Assembly (NCBI RefSeq): GCF_021129305.1
Contig: NZ_JAJOMB010000001.1
Span: forward strand, 372,001-436,000
Origin: Kineosporia babensis
GTDB lineage: Bacteria; Actinomycetota; Actinomycetes; Actinomycetales; Kineosporiaceae
DNA: 64,000 nt
Direction of reading: 5' to 3'
Shown: positions 41,402 through 51,776 of the stretch, piece by piece
How the letters are laid out: each line of letters begins with the position of its first letter
Numbering within the stretch: the stretch's first letter is position 1
Notes under the pieces: model-generated
Databases searched by the model: none
The model's input: the letters and a program-made list of their open reading frames with translations, nothing else
What the model was told of the DNA's origin: nothing
Made by a program: the position numbers and the translations under genes

Positions 41402-42526
41402 TCACTGTCCGCCGCCGGCCGGCGCACCGGCCGCAGTCGGTCCGGTCACCACGGGCGGACCCCCGTCGGTCCGGCCCAGCTCCTTCAGTCTGCGGTAGTG
41501 GCTGATCGTGGCCGAGGTCAGGGTCGGGTACTCCACGTGCGGCAGGCCGGAGGCCCGGACCACCTTCTCCACCACGGTGGTGTGCAGCTGGGGCAACTGG
41601 TGACGCGGAGCCACCGGCTTGAGGTGGTGGGCCAGGTGGTGGGTCATCCCGCCGGTGAGCCAGCGCATCGGCAGGCTCCGGGTGCTGAACGAGGCGGTGG
41701 TGGCCACCAGGTGCTTGGACCAGTCCCGGGGCGCGGGCTGCTCGCTGGGCGCGTACAGGCCCTCGTTGATGTGCCCGACCACCAGCACGATCGCCGCCTG
41801 CACGGCCCCCACGCTCATCGCCACCATGAAGTACAGGGTGAACTTGCCCGGGCCGAGCAGCAGCACGTACGGAGTGATCACCAGCGCCCAGAAAGCCTTC
41901 TCGAAGAGCCACTGGCCGAGCCGGACGTGGAAGGGCGGGACCTCGAGACCGATGATGTTGCCCTTGCGGACGTAGGTGAACTGGCTGTCGAGTTCACCCA
42001 CCCAGGCCAGCGCGTACAGGAACCAGGCGTACAGGTGCTGGTAGCGATGGACCGGCTTGCGCTCGATGCCCGGGTGCATCCGGACGGTGGTGTTCCGGGT
42101 GGCCTCGTCCAGCGGGTAGACCTGCGAGGAGCGGTGGTGCACGCGGTGCTTGAGGGTCCAGTGCTGGACGAAGAAGCCCAGCGGGACCGCGGTCTGCACG
42201 GCGAACACGTTCGGCCAGGTCCGGCGCGAGAACCGGCGGTGACCGGCGTCGTGCAGGATGGTCAGGGTGCCGGTGGCGAAGGCCAGGCTGAGCGGCAGGG
42301 CGGCCAGCAGCAGCCACGGCCAGCTCGGCGAGATCAGTGCCACGAGGAGCATCTGGGCGTGGATCCACAGCCCGATCGCCGCCCAGTCCCGCCAGGGCTC
42401 ACCCCGGTGCCGTTCACTGCGCCGGGTGCTCAGCCGCCGGGTCACGCCCCCGGCGCGCACCCCGTCGGCCGGATCCCGGTCCCCCTTACCCAGACGCCGT
42501 TCGAATCGCGAAGTAATGATGGTCAT
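41402..42526 (-). CDS. Membrane fatty acid desaturase
   Basis: A 374-residue di-iron membrane desaturase. The three histidine boxes are present: HDAGH, HRVHH and the late HHLAHH. Four hydrophobic stretches suit two membrane hairpins. ATG 42526 is chosen, with GTGAGG upstream; the frame opens 20 codons earlier. It needs ferredoxin or a reductase for electrons; the FprA gene in this window is a candidate partner, and both carry an iron box. Its product may introduce a double bond in membrane acyl chains. Confidence 0.88.
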   Translation of the reverse strand: MTIITSRFERRLGKGDRDPADGVRAGGVTRRLSTRRSERHRGEPWRDWAAIGLWIHAQMLLVALISPSWPWLLLAALPLSLAFATGTLTILHDAGHRRFSRRTWPNVFAVQTAVPLGFFVQHWTLKHRVHHRSSQVYPLDEATRNTTVRMHPGIERKPVHRYQHLYAWFLYALAWVGELDSQFTYVRKGNIIGLEVPPFHVRLGQWLFEKAFWALVITPYVLLLGPGKFTLYFMVAMSVGAVQAAIVLVVGHINEGLYAPSEQPAPRDWSKHLVATTASFSTRSLPMRWLTGGMTHHLAHHLKPVAPRHQLPQLHTTVVEKVVRASGLPHVEYPTLTSATISHYRRLKELGRTDGGPPVVTGPTAAGAPAGGGQ

Positions 42527-42643
42527 GATCGCCTCACCGCCGGTCCGGCCTTCCCCTGTCGCTACGCGGATCCCCGCAAAGGACATCCGCGAACGCTGGC
42601 TGACTGCATGGCTGACGCTGCCGCCCGACCGTTTGAATCGACC

Positions 42644-42662
42644 CCCGGTCAGGCTGACCTAA
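42644..42662 (-). promoter_or_regulatory. IdeR/DmdR-type iron box upstream of the desaturase
   Basis: Read on the minus strand, TTAGGTCAGCCTGACCGGG matches the iron-box consensus TTAGGTTAGGCTAACCTAA at 13 of 19 positions, including the whole first half-site. It lies 118 bases upstream of the desaturase start. It is the second such site in the window after that at fprA. Confidence 0.6.
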
Positions 42663-42815
42663 CCTTAACTCCCCCTCTGCCCGGATCCTGGTCCCGACAA
42701 ACGAAGAAATTGCTCCACCGGAACCTCGGGAACAGTAGCAATCACGACACCCGGAAACCTCTCGGGCATCGCCCTGAAACAACCCTGAGAAACCCCGGTT
42801 CGGACTGGAGCCGAA

Positions 42816-44318
42816 CTACTGGGCGCCGGTCTTGCTGGTCCAGTCCAGGGTGAGTTCCACCGCGTAGGTCCAGTTCCGGTACTCCGCCTCGCGCCGGGCC
42901 GGGTCCATCGCGGGCTGCCACTGCGCGGCCAGGTGCCAGTTGCGCCGCAGCCCCTCCAGATCGGACCAGTAGCCCACCGCCAGCCCGGCCGCGTAACCGG
43001 CTCCCAGCGAGACGGTCTCGGCCACCATCGGGCGGACCACCGGCACGTCCAGGACGTCGGCGACGAACTGCATCAGCAGGTTGTCCGAGGTCATCCCGCC
43101 GTCCACCTTCAGCGCGCGCAGCCGCAGCGAGGAGTCGGCGTTCATCGCGTCGAGCACCTCCCGGGTCTGCCAGCCGGTCGACTCCAGCACCGCCCGGGCC
43201 AGGTGCCCTTTGGTGATGTAGCTGGTCAGGCCGGCGATGATGCCGCGCGCCTCGGGCCGCCAGTGCGGGGCGAACAGGCCGTAGAAGGCGGGCACGATGT
43301 AGCATCCGCCGTTGTCCTCGACCGTGCGGGCCAGGGTCTCGATCTCGGCCGCGCTGCCGATCAGGCCCAGGCCGTCGCGGAACCACTGCACCAGCGAGCC
43401 GGTGATCGCGATCGAGCCCTCCAGCGCGTAGTGGGCCGGCTGCCCGGCCACCTGGTAGGCCACCGTGGTGAGCAGCCCGTGGGTGGAGGCGACCAGCTCG
43501 GTACCGGTGTTCAGGAGCAGGAAACTGCCGGTGCCGTAGGTGCATTTGCCCTCACCGGCGGCGAAGCAGGTCTGCCCGAACAGGGCCGCCTGCTGGTCGC
43601 CCAGCGCGGCCGCGATCGGCACCCCCTCGAGCACTCCCCGGCCGGTGCCGTAGGTCTCCAGCGAGCTGCGGATCTGCGGCAGGATCGCCTCCGGGATGCC
43701 GAAGAACTCCAGCAGCTGCGGATCCCATTTCAGCGAGCGGATGTTCATCAGCAGCGTGCGGCTGGCGTTGGTCACGTCGGTGACGTGCACACCCCCGGTG
43801 AGGTTCCAGATCAGCCAGGACTCCATCGTGCCGAACAGCACCTCGCCGCGCTCGGCCCGTTCCCGCAGACCCGGCGTCTCCTCCAGCATCCAGCGCACTT
43901 TCGGCGCGCTGAAGTACGACGACAGCGGCAGCCCGGTCAGCTCGGTGATCTGCCCGGCCCCGGGCGCGTGCTGCAGTTCGTCGACCAGGGCGTCGGTCCG
44001 GGTGTCCTGCCAGACGATGGCCCGGCGCACGGGTTTTCCGGTCCTGCGGTCCCAGAGCACGATCGTCTCGCGCTGGTTGGCGATCCCGACCGCGGCGATG
44101 TCCTCGGCCCGGGCCCCGACGTCGGCCAGCACCCGGCGGGCCACCTTCTCCACGTTGCGCCAGATCTCCGCCGGATCGTGTTCCAGCCAGCCGGGTTTGG
44201 GGAAGTACTGGTGGTGCTCCAGCTGCGAGACCGCGACCAGCTGGCCGCCGTGGTCGAACAGGATCGCCCGGGTGCTGGTGGTGCCCTGGTCGATGGCCAT
44301 CACGAAACGTGGCTTCAT
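42816..44318 (-). CDS. glpK: Glycerol kinase (first copy)
   Basis: A 500-residue FGGY kinase. It has the phosphate-1 motif [49 protein letters not shown], the substrate loop WQDTRTD, and the FGGY signature region [17 protein letters not shown]. It phosphorylates glycerol to sn-glycerol-3-phosphate. Its start overlaps the stop of the IclR gene by four bases, so regulator and kinase are coupled. A second complete glycerol kinase lies 1.8 kb away on the other strand; this copy is clearly diverged from it. Confidence 0.92.
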   Translation of the reverse strand: MKPRFVMAIDQGTTSTRAILFDHGGQLVAVSQLEHHQYFPKPGWLEHDPAEIWRNVEKVARRVLADVGARAEDIAAVGIANQRETIVLWDRRTGKPVRRAIVWQDTRTDALVDELQHAPGAGQITELTGLPLSSYFSAPKVRWMLEETPGLRERAERGEVLFGTMESWLIWNLTGGVHVTDVTNASRTLLMNIRSLKWDPQLLEFFGIPEAILPQIRSSLETYGTGRGVLEGVPIAAALGDQQAALFGQTCFAAGEGKCTYGTGSFLLLNTGTELVASTHGLLTTVAYQVAGQPAHYALEGSIAITGSLVQWFRDGLGLIGSAAEIETLARTVEDNGGCYIVPAFYGLFAPHWRPEARGIIAGLTSYITKGHLARAVLESTGWQTREVLDAMNADSSLRLRALKVDGGMTSDNLLMQFVADVLDVPVVRPMVAETVSLGAGYAAGLAVGYWSDLEGLRRNWHLAAQWQPAMDPARREAEYRNWTYAVELTLDWTSKTGAQ

Positions 44319-45088
44319 GCCTGGGTCCTGGGGGTGTGCAGTTCACGGCCGATGGCGCGGGAACACTCCTGCACCAGCGCGAGCAGACGGGGGCGGGGAA
44401 CGCCGTTCGGGTCGCAGATCCGGTCGACTGCCCCGTGGATGCCGACCGCGCCCACCACCAGGCCGCCCAGCCCGGTCAGCGGGGCGGCCAGGGCGGCCAG
44501 ATCCATCTGCCGTTCCCCCTGTTCCACCGCCCAGCCCTGGCGCCGGACCTGCGCCAGCTCGGAGGTGAGCCGGGAACGGGTGGTCAGGGTCCGGGAGGTG
44601 TACGGGGTCAGCGCCTGGTCGGTGAGGGCTTGCCCGGCGCTCGGACGAAAGGCCAGCAGCACCTTGCCCAGGGCCGAGGCGTGGCCCGGCAGCAGCGCGC
44701 CGACATCGGCCTTCTGCGTGGAGTGGTCGGGCCGGAAGACGTAATGGATCACCCGGGCGGCCGGGCCTTCCGGCACCGCCACCCGCACCGCCTCACCGCT
44801 GCGCGCGGCCAGCGGATCGGCCCAGTTCATGCTGCGGGCCCGCAACTCGTTCGGATCCACCTGACGGCCGCCCGGGGCGAACCGCCCCTCGCCGATCAGG
44901 TACTTGCCGCTGACCCGGTCCTGCTCGATCCAGCCCACGTCGAGCATCGTGCGCAGGATGCCGTGGGCCGTGGCGCGGGGGAGCTGAACGGCTGAACCGA
45001 TCTCACTCACGCGCAGCGGTACGGGAGCCGCGGCGAGCAGCTCCAGGATCGCCGCGGCACGCTCGATGGACTGGATCGAGCCCGGCAT
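44315..45088 (-). CDS. IclR-family regulator of glycerol genes (GylR-like)
   Basis: A 257-residue regulator. The winged HTH (about residues 5-65) contains [13 protein letters not shown] and [25 protein letters not shown]. The effector domain follows, with [15 protein letters not shown] and, near the end, [16 protein letters not shown] 45086-45088 is chosen since the family begins here; the frame is open to 45160. It is coupled to glpK on this strand and divergent from glpF-glpK-glpD, as expected for GylR, which responds to glycerol-3-phosphate. Confidence 0.88.
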   Translation of the reverse strand: MPGSIQSIERAAAILELLAAAPVPLRVSEIGSAVQLPRATAHGILRTMLDVGWIEQDRVSGKYLIGEGRFAPGGRQVDPNELRARSMNWADPLAARSGEAVRVAVPEGPAARVIHYVFRPDHSTQKADVGALLPGHASALGKVLLAFRPSAGQALTDQALTPYTSRTLTTRSRLTSELAQVRRQGWAVEQGERQMDLAALAAPLTGLGGLVVGAVGIHGAVDRICDPNGVPRPRLLALVQECSRAIGRELHTPRTQA

Positions 45089-45114
45089 CCGGCCACCGTA
45101 GTCCGGTCGGCAGT

Positions 45115-45132
45115 TGTTCGACAATGTCGACA
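45115..45132. promoter_or_regulatory. GylR-type operator in the divergent glycerol promoter
   Basis: TGTTCGACAATGTCGACA contains two near-palindromic TGTYCGACA-type units side by side, lying between the IclR start and glpF. The perfect TGTCGACA palindrome is at 45125-45132. It is the natural candidate for the binding site of the neighbouring IclR protein. Confidence 0.6.
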
Positions 45133-45219
45133 GGCCGCCGTTGTTGCCTCGCCCGGCCATTCCTAGCGTCTAAGGACCCGAAACATCCGGGCAACAATTC
45201 TTCAGATGAGGGTGACGCC

Positions 45220-46068
45220 ATGCCAAAGACGGCAAGTGCAAGTACCGCATCAGATCCGAAGCTTCCTTCCCCCGACCGCCGGGTTCCCGGGCTCACCGGT
45301 GAACTGGCCGCGGAGTTCTTCGGCACATTCATCCTGATTCTGTTCGGCGTGGGCGTGGTCGCCCAGGTGGTGGCCGGCGGGATCGGCGACCACGACAGCA
45401 TCACCTGGGCCTGGGGCTTCGGCGTCATGCTGGGCATCTTCGCCGCGGGCAAGATCAGCGGGGCCCACCTGAACCCGGCCGTGACCATCGCCCTGGCCGC
45501 CTACCAGGGCTTTCCCTGGAAAAAGGTGCTGCCCTACATCGGCGCGCAGACCCTCGGCGCCTTCGTCGCCGCGCTGATCGTGCGCTGGAACTACACCGAC
45601 CTGATCGCCATGGTCGACCCCGGCCACACGATCAAGACCCAGGGCATCTTCTCCACCCTGCCGGGCAACGGTGAGCTGCCGATCGGCCAGGGCGGTGCGC
45701 TGCGCGACCAGATCATCGGCACCGCGATCCTGGTGTTCCTGGTCTTCGCGATCACCGACTCCCGCAACTCCCCGCCGCTGGCCAACCTGACCCCGCTGTT
45801 CGTCGGCCTGCTGGTGGTGGCGATCGGGATGGCCTGGGGCACGCTCGACGGCTACGCGATCAACCCGGCCCGGGACTTCGGCCCGCGGCTGGCCTCGTTC
45901 TTCACCGGGTACGGCCAGGCGATGCGAGATCAGAACGGGGACCTGTTCTTCTGGGTCCCGATCATCGGCCCGATCATCGGCGGTCTCGTCGGCGGTGGCC
46001 TCTACAAGTACGGCCTGCAGGTGTTCCTGCCGAAGGCTGAAGACACGACTCAGGCGAAGGAGCTCTAA
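45220..46068 (+). CDS. glpF: Glycerol facilitator (aquaglyceroporin)
   Basis: A 282-residue MIP-family channel with six membrane helices and two half-helices: GAHLNPAVT in the first and INPARDFGPR in the second. The NPARD form with the following residues is typical of glycerol-conducting members. It lets glycerol diffuse into the cell. ATG 45220 has GAGGGTG upstream; an earlier in-frame start at 45124 lies in the operator region. It is followed by glpK after three bases. Confidence 0.93.
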   Translation: MPKTASASTASDPKLPSPDRRVPGLTGELAAEFFGTFILILFGVGVVAQVVAGGIGDHDSITWAWGFGVMLGIFAAGKISGAHLNPAVTIALAAYQGFPWKKVLPYIGAQTLGAFVAALIVRWNYTDLIAMVDPGHTIKTQGIFSTLPGNGELPIGQGGALRDQIIGTAILVFLVFAITDSRNSPPLANLTPLFVGLLVVAIGMAWGTLDGYAINPARDFGPRLASFFTGYGQAMRDQNGDLFFWVPIIGPIIGGLVGGGLYKYGLQVFLPKAEDTTQAKEL

Positions 46069-46071
46069 GTC

Positions 46072-47582
<1,511 letters not shown>

Positions 47583-47586
<4 letters not shown>

Positions 47587-49295
47587 GCACCGCGCAGGAA
47601 CCGTTCAGCCCGGCCGGGCGTGAGGCCGCCCTGGCCCGGCTGGCGGAGGAAGAACTCGACGTCCTGGTGATCGGCGGCGGGGTGGTCGGCGCCGGAGCGG
47701 CGCTGGACGCCGTGACCCGTGGCCTGAGCACCGGTCTGGTCGAGATGCGGGACTACGCGGCGGGCACCTCCAGCCGGTCGACCAAGCTGTTCCACGGTGG
47801 CCTGCGCTACCTGGAGCAGTTCAACTTCGCGCTGGTGTTCGAGGCGCTGAAGGAACGGTCGCTGAACCTGGAGACCCTCGCCCCGCACCTCGTCCACCCG
47901 GTCGAGTTCATCTATCCGCTGACCAAGCCGTTCGACCATGCCTACGTGTCGCTGGGCATGGGTGTGTACGACGTGATGGGCTCGGGCCGGGGCGTGCCGC
48001 ACCACATGCGGTACATGCGCCGGGCCAAGGCGGCCGAGTCGTTCCCCTCGGGCAAGCGCAACGAGATCACCGGGGCGATCTCGTTCTACGAGGGCCAGGT
48101 GGACGACGCCCGGCACACCATGATGATCGCGCGCACCGCGGCTTCCTACGGGGCGGCGATCGCCAACAGCACCCGGGTGGAACGGTTCCTGCGCGAGGAC
48201 GACCGCGTGATCGGTGTGGTGGCCCGGGACCTGGAGTCCGGCAAGGAGTTCCAGATCCGCGCCCAGCACGTGATCAACGCGGCCGGGGTCTGGACCGACG
48301 AGATCCAGGAGATGGTCGGTGGCCGGGGCTCCTTCCGGGTCCGCGCCTCCAAGGGTGTGCACCTGGTGGTCCCGCGCAACCGGATCAACAGCCGGACCGG
48401 GATCATCCACCGCACGGAGAAGAGCCTGCTCTTCATCATCCCGCGCGGCAGCCACTGGGTGATCGGCACCACCGATACCGACTGGAACCTGGACAAGGCC
48501 CACCCGGCCGCCAGCCAGACCGATATCGACTACCTGCTGGATCACGCCAACGCCCTGCTGGCCGACCCGCTGACCCGGGAGGACGTGGTCGGGGTCTACG
48601 CCGGCCTGCGGCCCCTGCTGGCCGGTGAGGACGAGTCGACCAGCACGCTCTCGCGCGAGCACGCGGTGGCCAGCCCGGTCCGCGGCCTGACCGTGATCGC
48701 CGGTGGGAAGTACACCACCTACCGGGTGATGGCCAAGGACGCCGTCGACAATGCGGTGCACGGTCTGGAGCGCAAGATCGCTCCCTCCGTCACCGAGAAG
48801 ATCCCGCTGGTCGGGGCCGACGGCTACTTCGGGGCCTGGAACAACCGGCACACCCTGGCCAAGCGCAGCGGTCTGCGGGTGCACGTGATGGAGCACCTGC
48901 TCAACCGGTACGGCAGCCTCTACACCCAGCTGCTGGCCCTGATCGAGGAACGGCCGGAACTGGCCGAGCCGCTGGAAGGCGGCCCGGAGTACCTGAAGGC
49001 CGAGATCGTCTACGCGGCCTCGCACGAGGGCGCCCAGCACCTGGACGACATCCTGGCCCGGCGCACCCGGCTCTCCATCGAGGTCCCGGACCGCGGTCAC
49101 CAGGCCGCCGAGGAGGTCGCCCAGCTGGTCGCCCCGGTGCTGGGCTGGGGTCCGGAGCAGATCGCCCGCGAGGTGGAGCACTACCAGAAGCGGGTGGCGG
49201 CCGAGATCGAGTCGCAGAAGCAGCCCGACGACCAGACCGCCGACGCCGCCCGGCTCGGTGCTCCGGACGTGCGGGTGGGCATCCCGAAGGCCTGA
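47583..49295 (+). CDS. glpD: Glycerol-3-phosphate dehydrogenase, FAD-dependent
   Basis: A 570-residue membrane-associated flavoenzyme that oxidises glycerol-3-phosphate to dihydroxyacetone phosphate, passing electrons to quinone. FAD loop [19 protein letters not shown] (about residues 22-40), then [17 protein letters not shown], and the DAO-type later motifs [11 protein letters not shown] and [21 protein letters not shown]-terminal helical domain completes the protein. It is the last gene of the glpFKD operon and is followed by a strong hairpin. Confidence 0.94.
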
Positions 49296-49300
49296 ACCCG

Positions 49301-49336
49301 TAGCGACCGGGCGCTCACGGCAGCGCCCGGTCGCTA
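49301..49336 (+). terminator. Terminator after glpD
   Basis: A perfect 15-bp stem, TAGCGACCGGGCGCT (49301-49315) with 49322-49336 around a 6-base loop, starting five bases after the glpD stop. Confidence 0.85.
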
Positions 49337-49343
49337 TGGCCTG

Positions 49344-49370
49344 GGTCACCTTTGTGGCGAAAAGCCCGCG
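49344..49370 (+). promoter_or_regulatory. Shared upstream element, copy 1
   Basis: A 27-base stretch with GGT-AC-TTT--GGC-AAA--CCC-CG matches 50906-50932 at 19 positions. It ends 33 bases before the first secreted-protein gene, much as the other copy does before the third gene. The function is unknown; it may be a promoter core for a specific sigma factor. Confidence 0.5.
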
Positions 49371-49403
49371 AAAGCTGCGTTTACACCCCTACCTTCAGCG
49401 ATC

Positions 49404-50054
49404 ATGAAGATCCTTCGCCGGGCCGCCGCCGGCCTGGTCGCCACCGCGGTGGTCACCTCACTGACCCTGCTGACCCCCGCAGCCGCCCAGGCGGCCGAGG
49501 TCAACTGCTCGCTCACCCCGAAGTCGATCACCGTCACCGAGAAGCCCAGGACCGTGAAGCTCGGCGTCAAGTCCGACTTCCCGTACTGGGCGGTGGACCT
49601 CAACGGGGACTACCGGTTCGACGCCGACGACGAGAACCCCAAGGTCAAGTTCGACGCGAGCAAGCTGCTGCCCTCGGACGCCGGCCGGCAGACCGCCACG
49701 GTCGCCGTGATGGACGACAACTTCGAGCCGCTGATCTGCGAGCCGACGTACACCCTGCTGCGCGACTCGGCGCTCACCGTCGCGGTCAAGCAGTCCGGCA
49801 CCAAGCGCACCGTCTCCGGCACGCTCAAGCAGGTCACCTTCGGCCAGGGCGCGAAGTGGACCACCGTGAAGGGCCAGAAGGTCGCCGTCCAGTACAAGGC
49901 CAAGAGCGGCAAGTGGGTCACCACCGCCACCGTGAAGACCGCCACCGGCGGCAAGTTCAAGGTCACCAAGAAGCTCAGCAAGCGCTCCTGGCGAGTGGTC
50001 TACGCCGGTAACGCCACGATCGGTGCCCGCACCTCCAAGACCGTCACGCGCTGA
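49404..50054 (+). CDS. Secreted protein with C-terminal Ig-like domain, paralogue 1
   Basis: A 216-residue exported protein. It has a signal peptide of about 31 residues (LRRAAAGLVATAV...AAAQAAE). The mature N-terminal domain begins with CSLTP and has a second cysteine in ICEPTY, probably forming a disulphide. The C-terminal ~85 residues form a small beta domain (SGTLKQVTFGQGAKWTTVKG, SGKWVTT, SWRVVYAGNATIGARTSK), like Ig-type domains of other actinobacterial secreted proteins. No catalytic motif is seen. It is the first of three tandem paralogues. Confidence 0.8.
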   Translation: MKILRRAAAGLVATAVVTSLTLLTPAAAQAAEVNCSLTPKSITVTEKPRTVKLGVKSDFPYWAVDLNGDYRFDADDENPKVKFDASKLLPSDAGRQTATVAVMDDNFEPLICEPTYTLLRDSALTVAVKQSGTKRTVSGTLKQVTFGQGAKWTTVKGQKVAVQYKAKSGKWVTTATVKTATGGKFKVTKKLSKRSWRVVYAGNATIGARTSKTVTR

Positions 50055-50061
50055 GGTTGTA

Positions 50062-50090
50062 GTCGGGTACGGGACTGCCCCGTACCCGAC
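50062..50090 (+). terminator. Hairpin after secreted paralogue 1
   Basis: GTCGGGTACGG (50062-50072) pairs with CCGTACCCGAC (50080-50090), extendable by one G-C pair. It starts seven bases after the stop. No T tract. Confidence 0.75.
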
Positions 50091-50120
50091 CGCGAAACCG
50101 CGGGCCGACGTCCCCTGTTC

Positions 50121-50145
50121 GGTTGATGCCGCAAACCCCCGCACG
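50121..50145 (+). promoter_or_regulatory. Shared upstream element, weak copy 2
   Basis: A degenerate version of the 49344 and 50906 elements, keeping CCGCAAAC and CCCGCACG, 28 bases before the second secreted-protein gene. The match is looser and needs a small gap, so it is only suggestive. Confidence 0.3.
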
Positions 50146-50173
50146 AGCCGGGTACGACGCCTACGCTCGAAGG

Positions 50174-50848
50174 ATGATCTCGCTGCGCAAGTCCGCGGCC
50201 GGCATCGTGGCCGCCACCGTTCTTGTCCCGCTCACCCTGATCGGGTCGGCGAATCCCGCGTCCGCCCAGAGCACCACCTGTGATCTGCGCCCGCGCGGAA
50301 CCATCATCGGCGCCAAGTCGAAAACCGTCGATTTCAACGTGCCTTCGGCCTCGGCCTGGACCTACGAGCTGCCCCGGATCGGGCTGTACGTCTACGACAC
50401 CGAGGCGGACGGCGACGGCAGCTCGGTCAGGATCGGCCCGGAGATGTTCAAGAACTCCGACGCCGGAGTCCAGCAGGGCGAGGTGCAGCGCACCCGGCGC
50501 AGCGACGGCGTCCAGGACACCTGTACCGCATCCTGGCGGATCCGGCGGGCCACCCGACTGCAGGACGTGAAGGTCGAGAAGATCAAGTACGGGCGCAAAC
50601 TCAGCGGCCGGGTGGAGCGCGTGGTCTGGGGCAAGAAGCCGGATTCGCGCTGGACCACCTACTCCAAGGGCTCGGTCAGCGTCCGCTTCCTGAACGCCCG
50701 GGGCAAGTGGCAGGACGCCGGCGCGGCCGAGGTGACCAAGGGCGGAAAGTTCAAGTTCACCAAGCAGATCGGCGAGCGCAAGTGGCGGCTGTACTTCCAG
50801 AGCGACGAGCTGTCCGGCGTCTCACCGGAGATCGAGATCACCGGCTGA
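50174..50848 (+). CDS. Secreted protein with C-terminal Ig-like domain, paralogue 2
   Basis: A 224-residue exported protein with a signal peptide (MISLRKSAAGIVAATV...ASAQ), a first cysteine in TTCDLRP and a second in QDTCTASW. The C-terminal beta domain is of the same type as in its neighbours: SGRVERVVWGKKPDSRW, ARGKWQDAG, GGKFKFTK, KWRLYF. ATG 50174 is chosen since it gives the signal peptide directly. It diverges most from the other two in the mature N-terminal domain. Confidence 0.8.
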   Translation: MISLRKSAAGIVAATVLVPLTLIGSANPASAQSTTCDLRPRGTIIGAKSKTVDFNVPSASAWTYELPRIGLYVYDTEADGDGSSVRIGPEMFKNSDAGVQQGEVQRTRRSDGVQDTCTASWRIRRATRLQDVKVEKIKYGRKLSGRVERVVWGKKPDSRWTTYSKGSVSVRFLNARGKWQDAGAAEVTKGGKFKFTKQIGERKWRLYFQSDELSGVSPEIEITG

Positions 50849-50860
50849 AAACCCAATGGG

Positions 50861-50889
50861 GGACGGTGTGGGCGCCACCCGCACCGTCC
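50861..50889 (+). terminator. Hairpin after secreted paralogue 2
   Basis: GGACGGTG (50861-50868) pairs with CACCGTCC (50882-50889). GGG/CCC continues the stem after one mismatch, and TTT follows. Confidence 0.75.
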
Positions 50890-50905
50890 TTTCAGATGGC
50901 CAGTT

Positions 50906-50932
50906 GGTGACTTTTACGGCAAAACACCCACG
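50906..50932 (+). promoter_or_regulatory. Shared upstream element, copy 3
   Basis: Matches the element at 49344-49370 at 19 of 27 positions, with the same distance (31 versus 33 bases) to the next start codon. It carries ACGGCAAAAC followed by CCCACG. The repeated spacing is the main reason to believe it is functional. Confidence 0.5.
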
Positions 50933-50963
50933 CTCGGTGTGAAAAGTGCGTAACTTGCCAGCC

Positions 50964-51683
50964 ATGACTTCCCTCCGACGGGCGGCCGCCTCCGTGGTCA
51001 CCGCCGTCACCCTCGCGTCACTGGCTCTGCTGGCCCCGGCGGCCACCGCTTCTGCTGCTGTAGCTGCTCCCTCTGCCCCTGCGGCTCCGGGCATCCCCTC
51101 GTCCGAGTGCCCGCTCACCCCGAAGCTTTTCACGATCTACGAGAAGCCGACCGACGTGAAGTTCGACGTTCAGTCCGCCTACCCGTACTGGTCAATGCGT
51201 TTCACCTCCACCGATCTGGGCACCGCCGGCCCCTACTCGCTGCCCGACGGCCAGGACCGGGTGCACCGGTTCAGCTCGGCCAAGCTGCTGAACAGCACCG
51301 CCGGCCTGGTGCCGGCCAAGGTCGACCTGATCACCGCCGAGGGCGAGGTGGTGGGCACCTGCAACACCTCGTTCCGGATGCGGCGCGGCACCTCGGTGTC
51401 GGCCTCGGTGAAGAAGCTCAAGAGCGGACGCCAGGTGTCCGGCACGCTGAAGCGGGTCGACTTCGGCAAGCCGGCCGCGCGCGCCTGGATCGGCTTCAAG
51501 GGCCAGGAGGTGGAGATCCAGATGAAGAAGAAGGGCGAGTGGGTCGGCGTCGCCTGGACCAAGACCCAGGCCGGGGGCAAGTTCAGGACCACGCTGAAGA
51601 CCACCAAGAAGAGCCAGTGGCGGGTCGAGTTCGGCGGCACCGGCACCACCGGTTCGCGGGTGTCCAAGACCATCACCAAGTGA
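50964..51683 (+). CDS. Secreted protein with C-terminal Ig-like domain, paralogue 3
   Basis: A 239-residue exported protein. The signal peptide (MTSLRRAAASVVTAVTL...TASAA) is followed by a short Ala/Pro linker. The first cysteine is in SECPLTPK and the second in GTCNTSF. The C-terminal domain has the paralogue pattern SGTLKRVDFGKPAARAW, GEWVGVAW, GGKFRTT, QWRVEFGGTGTTGSRVSK. It is closest to paralogue 1 at the C-terminus. Each of the three genes has its own upstream element and terminator, so they are separate transcription units. Confidence 0.8.
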   Translation: MTSLRRAAASVVTAVTLASLALLAPAATASAAVAAPSAPAAPGIPSSECPLTPKLFTIYEKPTDVKFDVQSAYPYWSMRFTSTDLGTAGPYSLPDGQDRVHRFSSAKLLNSTAGLVPAKVDLITAEGEVVGTCNTSFRMRRGTSVSASVKKLKSGRQVSGTLKRVDFGKPAARAWIGFKGQEVEIQMKKKGEWVGVAWTKTQAGGKFRTTLKTTKKSQWRVEFGGTGTTGSRVSKTITK

Positions 51684-51713
51684 GGGATTGACCCGCCGCC
51701 CAGCGGTCTGCTC

Positions 51714-51755
51714 GGCTGGTAGCACCGGGGTTCTGCCACCCGGGCGCTACCAGCC
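51714..51755 (+). terminator. Hairpin after secreted paralogue 3
   Basis: GGCTGGTAGC (51714-51723) pairs with GCTACCAGCC (51746-51755), with an inner CCGGG/CCCGG possibility, and is followed by CCTTTT. Confidence 0.75.
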
Positions 51756-51776
51756 GTTCCTTTTGCGGGGAGTCCG

